Below, piece by piece: positions 16,547 to 22,789 of a DNA stretch of 28,161 nt. The stretch is from Leptolyngbyaceae cyanobacterium M65_K2018_010. Its GTDB lineage: Bacteria; Cyanobacteriota; Cyanobacteriia; Phormidesmidales; Phormidesmidaceae. The position numbers were made by a program, and so were the translations under genes. How positions within the stretch are numbered: the first letter of the stretch is position 1; each line of letters opens with the position of its first letter. Below the pieces are notes generated by a model. That model was not told the origin of the DNA. It saw only the letters and a program-made list of their open reading frames with translations, and did no database searches. The stretch is from contig DVEE01000271.1 in the NCBI GenBank assembly GCA_015295885.1, positions 1 to 28,161 on the forward strand, read 5' to 3'.

Positions 16547-17203
16547 TCATCGGCGCCGGTCCTGGAGTTTGCGATAGACCGCTTGCAGGTCAACCCCATG
16601 GTGGGCTAGGGCAACTAGGCTGTGGTAGAACAAATCCGCCACTTCTCCGGCGATCGCGTCGGGGTCATCATCCTTGCAGGCCATCACCACTTCGGCGGCT
16701 TCTTCGCCAATTTTCTTGAGAATTTTGTTGTCGCCGTCCGCCAAGAGCTTACAGGTGTAGGAGTCGGGGTGGGGGTGAGCTTGGCGATCGCGAATCACCG
16801 CAAAGACCTGGGATAGGGTATCGGCGGGGGGGGGAACTTTACCTTCGCCGATTTGATGGAAGCAACTGCGTTCCCCTGTATGGCAGGCCACCTCGCCGAT
16901 TTGCTCTACCGTGACCAGCAGGGCATCGCTGTCGCAGTCGTAGCGAATAGATTGCACCCTTTGCCGATGGCCTGAAGTCGCTCCCTTGTGCCAGAAGGCC
17001 TGGCGCGATCGACTCCAAAACCAGGTTTCGCCGGTCTCCAGGGTTTTTTGGAGGGACTCTCGATTCATCCAGGCCAGCATCAGCACCGTGCCATCCAGAT
17101 AGTCTTGCACAATCGCGGGCACCAATCCCTGATCGTTGTAGCGGATGCGATCGACCGGTACAGCCGATGCGAGGGATGTAGACGAAGAACTCACCATGGC
17201 CAT
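16547..17203 (-). CDS. hisIE: Bifunctional phosphoribosyl-AMP cyclohydrolase / phosphoribosyl-ATP pyrophosphatase
   Basis: Catalyses the second and third steps of histidine biosynthesis. The N-terminal HisI domain (about residues 15-125) has WFWSRSRQAFWHKGATSG, the metal-binding YDCDSDA and ACHTGERSCF. The C-terminal HisE domain (about 130-218) has SYTCKLLADGDNKILKKIGEEAAEVVMACK and EVADLFYHSLVAL. Length 218 is normal for the fused form. The frame is open up to 17293, but homologous sequence starts only at VDRIRYNDQGLVPAI, so I use the Met at 17203; 17197 is also possible, and neither has a good ribosome-binding site. No other his gene is close, the usual scattered arrangement of cyanobacteria. 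Confidence 0.96.
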   Translation of the reverse strand: MAMVSSSSTSLASAVPVDRIRYNDQGLVPAIVQDYLDGTVLMLAWMNRESLQKTLETGETWFWSRSRQAFWHKGATSGHRQRVQSIRYDCDSDALLVTVEQIGEVACHTGERSCFHQIGEGKVPPPADTLSQVFAVIRDRQAHPHPDSYTCKLLADGDNKILKKIGEEAAEVVMACKDDDPDAIAGEVADLFYHSLVALAHHGVDLQAVYRKLQDRRR

Positions 17204-17326
17204 CTGGGGAAGGGAAGATACCTTCCCAATGTAATACCTACCGTTTCCCCTCCACGTCGAATCCCCCGATTTGTTAACCTCAGCCCAGCTCACTAGCCAG
17301 GTCTAATGAATCGTAAGCAGGGGAGT

Positions 17327-17385
17327 TGGGGGCTGCGCCCTTCGGCTGAGGCTTCGACGGCGAGCCGCTCACGAGGAAGCCCCCA
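17327..17385. repeat. Inverted repeat with internal TTCG sequences
   Basis: TGGGGGCT (17327-17334) and AGCCCCCA (17378-17385) are perfect 8-base reverse complements enclosing a 43-base GC-rich loop containing CTTCGGCTGAGGCTTCGAC. It resembles the intergenic palindrome at 13379-13445 in style (TTCG, GAAGC elements), not in exact sequence. Confidence 0.5.
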
Positions 17386-17387
17386 GG

Positions 17388-17427
17388 CCGGGGGGGGGGG
17401 CCGCCCCCCCCCCCCCCCCCCCCCCCC
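17388..17427. repeat. G11 / C24 homopolymer stretch
   Basis: Eleven G (17390-17400), then CCG, then twenty-four C (17404-17427). The runs could pair as a hairpin or form quadruplex/i-motif structures. The C-run length is suspicious for sequencing or assembly slippage. Confidence 0.9.
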
Positions 17428-17543
17428 GCATCTTCTATTTCATGGCACCCGCCTACTTAGCTGGATGTCCTAGGTTAGGATGTAACTCGGGTTCAGTCCG
17501 TATGGTTGCCCCCAGCCCTTTAGGAACTCGTTCCTCTGTAGCC

Positions 17544-17747
17544 ATGAAAGATTTCTTTGATAACGTTGCTCGCTATCCCCGCTACCTGATTTCCTTTACC
17601 TTGGGGATTCTCTACAATGCGGTGCAGCCCTTGATGCCTCTGTTCCAGCGACCGACTACGGCCGTCGCCTTGATTGGGGCCACCGTGGCGGGGTTTATTT
17701 TTCTCACGTTTACCCTGCGGGCCATGCTGGGGTTAGGTGCGGCTTAG
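17544..17747 (+). CDS. ycf33: DUF751 family protein (Ycf33-like)
   Basis: Small membrane protein of 67 residues, matching the DUF751/Ycf33 family of cyanobacteria and some plastid genomes; its function is unknown. It begins MKDFFDNVARYPRYLISFTLG, contains a first hydrophobic stretch (about 14-28), a NAVQPLMPLFQRPTTA connector and a second helix (about 40-62) ending FTLRAMLGLGAA. The frame is open to 17442 but family members start at this Met. It is 88 bases upstream of rbfA on the same strand, an order I recall from other cyanobacteria, so the two may share a transcript. Confidence 0.87.
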   Translation: MKDFFDNVARYPRYLISFTLGILYNAVQPLMPLFQRPTTAVALIGATVAGFIFLTFTLRAMLGLGAA

Positions 17748-17835
17748 ACCTGGTCGGCTTGGTCCCGTAGGTGGAGGCAGCCCTGGGCCATCCAAGGCTG
17801 AAGGAGCATAGCTATCACGATAGGAGGACAAGACC

Positions 17836-18288
17836 ATGGCTAATAGTCGCCGAGTAGAACGGGTGGCGTCTTTAATCAAGCGCGAGGTCAGCCAGATGCT
17901 CATGGTCGGCATTAAGGATGATCGGGTCGGGGCGGGCATGGTCAGCATCACCGATGTAGACGTTTCGGGAGACCTACAGCACGCCAAAATTTTTGTCAGC
18001 ATCTACGGCAGCGACGAGGCCAGGGCCGAAACCATGGCTGGGCTCAAAGCGGCTACGGGGTTTGTGCGCAGCGAGCTAGGGCAGCGTCTGCGTCTACGCC
18101 GCACCCCAGAGATCCTGTTTAAGGAAGATCTGTCCGTAGAGCGGGGTACGCGGGTATTGTCCTTGATCAATCAGCTCAGCCGGGAGCGGGAGGAAAAGGA
18201 ACTGAACCAGGAGGAGTTCGCGGACCTGGACTCTGACACTAGCCTGGATATTGAGATCCTGCCCGCCGCCGAGGATGATCGGGTGTGA
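17836..18288 (+). CDS. rbfA: Ribosome-binding factor A
   Basis: KH-fold protein needed for maturation of the 30S subunit and 16S rRNA 5' end processing, important in the cold. 150 residues: RRVERVASLIKREVSQMLM, ITDVDVSGDLQHAKIFVSI, and RSELGQRLRLRRTPEILFKEDLSVERG are the diagnostic blocks, with an acidic C-terminal tail. AGGAGG at 17822-17827 lies 8 bases before the ATG and fixes the start. The last four bases (GTGA) overlap the start of the GH3 gene, so the two are translationally coupled. Confidence 0.97.
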   Translation: MANSRRVERVASLIKREVSQMLMVGIKDDRVGAGMVSITDVDVSGDLQHAKIFVSIYGSDEARAETMAGLKAATGFVRSELGQRLRLRRTPEILFKEDLSVERGTRVLSLINQLSREREEKELNQEEFADLDSDTSLDIEILPAAEDDRV

Positions 18289-19955
18289 CTGGAACCCTGG
18301 TTAGCCCGGCGCTACCGGCCCCGGAGGGCCTTTCCCTGGCCGAGCAGGTGGCCCAGATGGTGGTCGTGCGGGCCTCGGGGCATCTGTTTGACCATGAAAT
18401 TCGTTATCCGGCCTGGGAAGCGGATCGCGCGACCCTCACCCACTACATTACCGACCTGGGCATTGGTGGCGTGATTTTGCTGGGGGGGAGTGCCGCCGAG
18501 GTGGGGCTCAAAACCCAAGATCTGCAAACCCAGACAAAAATTCCTCTGCTCATCGCTGCCGATATTGAGGAAGGGGTAGGGCAGCGCTTTAGCGGCGCCA
18601 CCTGGTTTCCGCCCCCTATGGCCCTGGCGGCGATCGCCCAGCAGGATCGATCTAAGGCCCTAGATTATGCCACCGCGATGGGATCGGTCACGGCGGCGGA
18701 AGCCCTGGCCATTGGCCTCAACTGGGTGCTGGCCCCGGTGGTCGATGTCAACAACAATCCCCTCAATCCGGTGATTAATGTGCGGGCCTTTGGCGATAGG
18801 CCAGAGCTGGTGGCTGCCCTAACTGAGGCTTTTCTACGCGGGGCGCGGCGTCATAATATCCTGACCACGGCCAAGCACTTTCCCGGCCATGGCGATACCG
18901 CCCTAGACTCCCACCTGGAATTACCCCGCCTGTCCCAGGATCTCGCTCGTCTGAAGGCTATCGAACTGCCGCCCTTTGCCGCGGCGATTGCCGCCGGAGT
19001 CGAGGCGGTGATGACCGCCCACCTGCATATTCCCGCCCTGGATGGGCGCTACCCGGCCACCCTGTCGGCCCCCACCCTGACTGGCCTGCTGCGCCAGGAG
19101 ATGGGCTTTGATGGGTTGATTGTTACCGACGCCCTGGTCATGGGGGCCATCACCCGCAGCTACGGCCCCTACGAAGCCGCCGTACTAGCCATCGAAGCAG
19201 GTGCCGATGTATTGCTGATGCCCCCCCACCCCGAGGGCGCTATCGCGGCGGTAGTAGAAGCGGTGAATACCGGGCGTCTGAGTCCGGAGCGCATCCTAGC
19301 CTCCGTAGAACGGCTGTGGCGGGCTAAGCAGCGGGTGGGGGCTGGCCTGATAGGGCGGCCAGACTCTTGCCATGCCTGGGAGCATGTACCGCCGCCGCCG
19401 GTGCAGTTCGACCAGGTGGCCCAGCCTGCCTCCCAACAACTGGCCGCCCGGGTTGTGGCAGACTCGATGACCGTGGTCGGCTCCGTCCCGCCCTGTCGCC
19501 CGATGCAGCCGGGCGACAACCTGGTGCTGGTTGATCAGGTGATAGATTGCTCGGCCCTGGGGCGCACGGCCCCGGCCTTGACCTGGCCCGAGCAATACCA
19601 CTACCGGCTGAAGCTAATCGATCACCAGGGCTGCCAGCAATGGCCCCAAGCCGCTGCCCTGAGGCCGAGCCTGGTGCAGTTGTTTATCCGCGGCAATCCG
19701 TTTCGGGGCTCGGCGACGGTTTCGTCCTTAGCGATCGCCTGGGTGGAGACCCTCTTGGCCGCCGATTTGTTGCGGGGGCTGATTCTCTACGGCAGTCCCT
19801 ACGCCTTTGCCGACCTCCGCTCCCGTCTGGGTGAGCCTGTTCCCCTAGGCTTTACCTATGGTCAAATGCCAGTGGCGCAAAGTCTGATGCTGACAGCCCT
19901 GGGGTTGCCCCGGCCGCAAGGGCCAGCCAATGCGTCCAATCCCTTCACAGATTAG
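18285..19955 (+). CDS. Glycoside hydrolase family 3, NagZ-like beta-N-acetylhexosaminidase
   Basis: GH3 enzyme of 556 residues. The first 350 residues form the TIM barrel: GGVILLGG, IAADIEEGVGQRF (90-102), NWVLAPVVDVNNNPLNPVINVRAFGD (146-171), KHFPGHGDTALDSHLELP (197-214) and GFDGLIVTDALVMGAI (274-289). Asp282 is the expected nucleophile; the GDTALDSH loop with His210 is the NagZ-type Asp-His general acid/base, so GlcNAc-anhydroMurNAc recycling is the likely activity. The C-terminal 200 residues look like the extra GH3 alpha/beta domain that minimal NagZ lacks. No signal peptide, so cytoplasmic. GTG start overlaps rbfA by 4 bases, with no separate promoter. Confidence 0.9.
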   Translation: MTGTLVSPALPAPEGLSLAEQVAQMVVVRASGHLFDHEIRYPAWEADRATLTHYITDLGIGGVILLGGSAAEVGLKTQDLQTQTKIPLLIAADIEEGVGQRFSGATWFPPPMALAAIAQQDRSKALDYATAMGSVTAAEALAIGLNWVLAPVVDVNNNPLNPVINVRAFGDRPELVAALTEAFLRGARRHNILTTAKHFPGHGDTALDSHLELPRLSQDLARLKAIELPPFAAAIAAGVEAVMTAHLHIPALDGRYPATLSAPTLTGLLRQEMGFDGLIVTDALVMGAITRSYGPYEAAVLAIEAGADVLLMPPHPEGAIAAVVEAVNTGRLSPERILASVERLWRAKQRVGAGLIGRPDSCHAWEHVPPPPVQFDQVAQPASQQLAARVVADSMTVVGSVPPCRPMQPGDNLVLVDQVIDCSALGRTAPALTWPEQYHYRLKLIDHQGCQQWPQAAALRPSLVQLFIRGNPFRGSATVSSLAIAWVETLLAADLLRGLILYGSPYAFADLRSRLGEPVPLGFTYGQMPVAQSLMLTALGLPRPQGPANASNPFTD

Positions 19956-19979
19956 ACTCATCCGGGACCGAGAACCTGA

Positions 19980-20129
19980 CTCCTCCCTAAGGGGGCCGCG
20001 CCAACGCCCCCGAATGCATGGCATGCGGTGGTCTATCAAGCCGAAGATACCCTGACGGGGGAGAGTATGGGGTTGACGCTCTCGATGGCAGATCTCTACC
20101 GAGGGGTGATTTTGCCGACCGCGTAGGAA
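19980..20129 (+). pseudogene. Possible C-terminal remnant of a degraded gene
   Basis: An open stretch without a usable start codon reads AWHAVVYQAEDTLTGE then GLTLSMADLYRGVILPTA before a TAG stop at 20127-20129. The end looks like a real protein tail and is vaguely like the C-terminus of Uma2 (DUF820) type proteins, common and often decayed in cyanobacteria. The upstream frame is closed by a stop at 19977, so at most a fragment remains. The identity is a weak guess. Confidence 0.22.
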
Positions 20130-20629
20130 GGGGCCGCCTAACTGCCTGAGCCTTAACCCTGTCCCTTAATGGCAATCCCGCCGGCTGTCATGGCCTATTG
20201 ATAGCGGTGGCAAGAAATATTCTGCAGCCGGTTGAGCAGTGGGAACTCGGAGAATGGATACAACTCCTGGGCGTAACCTAGGTTCAGAAATCTTTATCCA
20301 TGGATAGCTCAAACTATCCGGAATGACCAGCCACCCATTTGAAGTTGATAAAGGGATGGATAAACAAGCCAACCCGTCTATGAATTTTTTATCAAGATTT
20401 GAAGCCGGGGCACACCGTTATGATTTATTCCCTTCCGCCCGCACCGCCCGTCCAGCTGGTCTATGCCATGGCTGAATGCAAGAAGGGCAGCCGAGACTGC
20501 TTTCCGGAAGATCGGGTCGGGAATTGGCAAGAAAGCGCAGATCTCACTACCGCAAAACGGGATCTACGCACCATCAGCCTGCTGGCGGGTTAGCCTGGAT
20601 GACCCACCGGTTGACTGAACAGCCTGCCT

Positions 20630-20647
20630 TTCCTGCCCAGGCAGGAA
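20630..20647. repeat. 18-base inverted repeat
   Basis: TTCCTGCC and GGCAGGAA are perfect reverse complements separated by two bases. No T-run follows, so it is not an obvious terminator. Confidence 0.55.
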
Positions 20648-20691
20648 GCTACCCTGGGGGCAGCGGCCCCACCCGAATTGCTGCAAAAACG

Positions 20692-20707
20692 GGAAGCACG
20701 GAAGCAC
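20692..20707. repeat. Tandem 8-base direct repeat
   Basis: GGAAGCAC occurs twice head-to-tail in non-coding sequence. Confidence 0.55.
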
Positions 20708-20849
20708 AGTAGTGAATTGAGGGTTTCGTGAACGACCCGAGGCCGCGGCTAGACTGAACAGAGCACAGGGTAAATCGGTCCACCCGCCCCCATACCTTTG
20801 CCCGGCGCTATTTGGGCAGGATAGGAAATCGTCCCTCTGGCTAGGCGGG

Positions 20850-21047
20850 TTAGGCCAGTAAGCCCAGTCGCTTGCCGTTGTCGCGGGCTAAACGAATCAG
20901 ACTCTGCCGCTCCTTACTGCTAATCCCAACGCGGTTGCAGAAACGGGTAATGACTTTGGAGTGAAGGGCAATGGCCTGACCTCGCACTTGATTAAATTTT
21001 GGGGTTCCTAGCCTGTTGCGAACCAGGACAACCAGAGGGGCAAACAT
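20850..21047 (-). CDS. Conserved small cyanobacterial protein (65 residues)
   Basis: Basic protein of 65 residues: a hydrophobic start MFAPLVVLVRNRLG, then KFNQVRGQAIALHSKVITRFCNRVGIS, and a strongly basic end KERQSLIRLARDNGKRLGLLA. I recall very similar short proteins in many cyanobacteria, sometimes labelled electron transporter without real support; I know no function. No cofactor motif is visible (one Cys only). The start at 21047 is supported by AAGGA about 10 bases upstream; the frame is open to 21116, but the added part is unlike a protein start. It lies 168 bases downstream of psb34 on the same strand, so read-through from that promoter is possible. Confidence 0.8.
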   Translation of the reverse strand: MFAPLVVLVRNRLGTPKFNQVRGQAIALHSKVITRFCNRVGISSKERQSLIRLARDNGKRLGLLA

Positions 21048-21072
21048 AATCGTCAAATCCTTAATTACGCAG

Positions 21073-21108
21073 GTTGAAGGGGGTTGGAAAGGGAAAAGTT
21101 GAAGGGGG
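21073..21108. repeat. Two 11-base direct repeats before the 65-residue gene
   Basis: GTTGAAGGGGG occurs at 21073-21083 and 21098-21108, a 25-base period. Read toward the gene it is CCCCCTTCAAC, the nearer copy about 26 bases before the start. Role unknown. Confidence 0.45.
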
Positions 21109-21215
21109 GCGGCCACCGAGGGGTTCCCCTCAACCTAGGGGTTTGGCAAGGCCAGAGCCTGATTTCATGCCTTCGCCCCGCCACTGCAGGGGCCCACGGA
21201 CTGAGTATTTCCTGC

Positions 21216-21389
21216 TTAGCTGACGGCGCAGGCCGTCAAAATCAGTCCGGTAACCAAGAGGGTGGCTACAGCGCCCTGTAGGGCGTAGCGCCGTTGCTGC
21301 CATAGGGAAGGGTAGGTCGCCAGGTAGACCTGGGGCTCAACGGCGTAGTTATTCAGAATGCCGTTATCCAACTGAGTGGTGGTGTACAT
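21216..21389 (-). CDS. psb34: Photosystem II assembly protein Psb34-like (Ssl1498 family)
   Basis: A 57-residue single-helix membrane protein. The N-terminal half reads MYTTTQLDNGILNNYAVEPQ and VYLATYPS; the GxLNNxAxEPxVY pattern is the mark of Psb34 (Ssl1498), found on the CP47 side of photosystem II assembly intermediates. QQRRYALQG leads into a hydrophobic helix (about residues 38-54, GAVATLLVTGLILTACA). It lacks the chlorophyll-binding motif of Hli proteins. AGGAGG lies a few bases before the ATG at 21389, a strong ribosome-binding site. A perfect HLR1-type element sits 32-47 bases upstream, predicting control by the light-stress regulator RpaB. The C-terminus is a little shorter than homologs I recall. 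Confidence 0.85.
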   Translation of the reverse strand: MYTTTQLDNGILNNYAVEPQVYLATYPSLWQQRRYALQGAVATLLVTGLILTACAVS

Positions 21390-21420
21390 TGCAGCCCTCC
21401 TAGGGGTGTTTGTTTCTTTA

Positions 21421-21436
21421 TGTAAATTAATGTAAC
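21421..21436 (-). promoter_or_regulatory. HLR1-type RpaB binding site upstream of psb34
   Basis: On the minus strand the sequence GTTACATTAATTTACA fits the HLR1 consensus (G/T)TTACA(T/A)(T/A)NN(G/T)TTACA at every position. It is 32 bases upstream of the psb34 ATG, close enough to overlap the core promoter, the placement typical of RpaB-repressed, high-light-induced genes. Confidence 0.75.
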
Positions 21437-21524
21437 AGATTTGTTACAAAACGGCAACAGGATTTGCATTAATTTTGCTTTTGCGCTAACTAGCTTTCGC
21501 GGATCCCCTAGCCCTTAGGGCCCA

Positions 21525-21550
21525 AGAAAAAACCCCTGGGGTTCCAGGGG
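21525..21550 (-). terminator. Rho-independent terminator of the DUF4278 gene
   Basis: On the minus strand a perfect 7-bp stem CCCCTGG/CCAGGGG with an AACC loop is followed by six T then CTT. It lies about 40 bases after the DUF4278 stop and would isolate psb34 from upstream transcription. Confidence 0.85.
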
Positions 21551-21588
21551 TCGGTTCTCAAGGAAGTGGGGGCAAGCGGGGCGGGGCA

Positions 21589-21768
21589 TTATCGACGGTA
21601 GTTAACCCCGCGATAGGTCAATTGTTCTGGGTTGGCGGGCCGATGTACTCCTGGACAGTGGTTACGATTGAACCGAGCGCCCAGAAATTGGCCCTGCTCG
21701 GGTAGGGGGATCAAGTCCAGGGTTGGATACTCCCTCTGGTAGGGAATGCCACGGTAGGTTAGTTGCAT
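21589..21768 (-). CDS. DUF4278 domain protein (59 residues)
   Basis: Very short protein whose two ends repeat the same motif: MQLTYRGIPYQ at the start and LTYRGVNYR at the end. The LTYRGxxY motif is the mark of DUF4278, a family of small cyanobacterial proteins of unknown function. The middle has RFNRNHCPG with a single Cys. No signal peptide or helix. The ATG at 21768 is preceded by a weak GAG; the stop is followed by a clear terminator, supporting real expression. A 7-base inverted repeat (CTAGAGC/GCTCTAG) lies at 21799-21822, 31 bases upstream. Confidence 0.82.
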   Translation of the reverse strand: MQLTYRGIPYQREYPTLDLIPLPEQGQFLGARFNRNHCPGVHRPANPEQLTYRGVNYRR

Positions 21769-21798
21769 GGGGGCTCTTTTGATGTCAAGGTAAGGGGA

Positions 21799-21822
21799 CT
21801 AGAGCGGGGTGGTTTGCTCTAG
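21799..21822. repeat. Inverted repeat upstream of the DUF4278 gene
   Basis: CTAGAGC (21799-21805) and GCTCTAG (21816-21822) are perfect reverse complements around a 10-base spacer. It could be an operator or leader hairpin for the minus-strand gene. Confidence 0.4.
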
Positions 21823-21980
21823 CCATGACTTCAACCGCCATGGCGGCGATCGCGGACCCTAACCCCTGTCTTTGCTCACCTGGCACCAGTGATCTGAGTC
21901 ACCTTTGACCCCGGGTAGGTGGGCTCAGGCAACCCGCCGCCTGGTGGGTGTCACAGGGCCTGGAGGATGGATAGACCCGG

Positions 21981-22685
21981 TTAGGCGGCTTGTCCCTGGA
22001 CTGGATAGATGGCTTCTACAGCTAAGTGCGTCGCCGCTTGGGCTAGGTCGACAAGGGATTCGCAATCCTCCAGGTAGGGCAGGGTACCTAGCACGGGTAC
22101 CTGGGTCAGGGCCGTAATCAGAGGGGCGGGAGCCCACTGTTCCAGGGACTCTGGGGTGCAGGGTTGCACGCAGTTCAGAATAATGCCCCGCAGATCGAGA
22201 TGTTCCTGACGGGCCAGGGCCACGTTGGCGACGGCCTGGCCGATCGCCCCAAGCTTCACCGGCACCACCAGTACTACCGGCAACCGCCAAGCTCCAGCCA
22301 GGGCCGCGACGGTCAGTTCTGCCGTGACTGGTGACCCAAGGCCGCCGAGGCCCTCTACTAGAACCCAGGCATGGTGTTGCATCAACTGTTCTAGCCTGGG
22401 CCAAATCTGGGTCAAATGAATGGTTCGATGCTCTAGGGCTGCCGCCAGGGGAGGAGCTAAGGGAGCTTCAAAATATTGGGGGCAGATCGCCGCCAGGTCT
22501 AGGTCGGGGAAAAAGAGGCGCTGGTAGAGTTCGCGATCGCCAACGCCGGCCTGCAAAGGCTTCAAAATCCCCACCGATCGGTGGGGGAAGACCCGTTGCC
22601 AGTAGGCTAAAAGGGCGCTAGTCACGACGGTTTTACCAACGTCGGTATCGGTGCCAGCCACCAGGAGGGCATTGAGGGAAACCAT
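21981..22685 (-). CDS. bioD: ATP-dependent dethiobiotin synthetase
   Basis: Forms the ureido ring of dethiobiotin from 7,8-diaminopelargonate, CO2 and ATP, the penultimate step of biotin synthesis. P-loop GTDTDVGKTVVTSAL near the N-terminus, KPLQAG, the EGLGGLGSPV loop (family EGAGG) and VVLVVPVKLGAIGQAVAN are in the right order; 234 residues. The third-motif glycines read EGLGGLGSP rather than EGAGGxxxP, a form seen in cyanobacteria. I use the Met at 22685 (MVSLNALLVAGTDT); 22694 is also in frame and neither has a good ribosome-binding site. It lies 95 bases downstream of the kinase gene on the same strand; a shared transcript is possible but functionally unexplained. Confidence 0.93.
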   Translation of the reverse strand: MVSLNALLVAGTDTDVGKTVVTSALLAYWQRVFPHRSVGILKPLQAGVGDRELYQRLFFPDLDLAAICPQYFEAPLAPPLAAALEHRTIHLTQIWPRLEQLMQHHAWVLVEGLGGLGSPVTAELTVAALAGAWRLPVVLVVPVKLGAIGQAVANVALARQEHLDLRGIILNCVQPCTPESLEQWAPAPLITALTQVPVLGTLPYLEDCESLVDLAQAATHLAVEAIYPVQGQAA

Positions 22686-22789
22686 GGCGTGCAAAAAATT
22701 GGGGGTGGAGACGGTCAGAGTCAGCGGTTAGGGTCCAGCGGCCCAACATCCGCGGCCCCAGGCAGGGGCTAGCGGTAGAGGACCAGGTT

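Larger units (their letters stand above)
17204..17543. other. Intergenic region hisIE / DUF751
   Basis: About 340 bases between divergent genes. It holds a long hairpin (17327-17385), the homopolymer stretch (17388-17427), and a small AGGAAC/GTTCCT palindrome at 17522-17535. Promoters for both neighbours must lie here, but none is clear. Confidence 0.5.
19956..20849. other. Long region without a convincing gene
   Basis: 894 bases between the GH3 gene and a small minus-strand gene. Short ORFs here lack ribosome-binding sites and family resemblance. It contains a possible plus-strand gene remnant (19980-20129), a 12-base palindrome TATCCATGGATA (20295-20306), an 18-base near-continuous palindrome (20630-20647), and a tandem 8-base repeat (20692-20707). 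The middle is less GC-rich than the surrounding genes, consistent with decayed or non-coding sequence. Confidence 0.5.

Noticed and set aside
20399..20593. 64-residue plus-strand ORF
   Set aside because: No ribosome-binding site, no recognisable family, and composition unlike the neighbouring genes.
21118..21131. GAGGGG/CCCCTC palindrome as a psb34 terminator
   Set aside because: No T-run follows on the minus strand, so it is not supported as a terminator.
21905..22621. Several long ORFs opposite or out of frame with bioD
   Set aside because: They are shadows of the bioD reading frame in GC-rich DNA; bioD has a full set of motifs.
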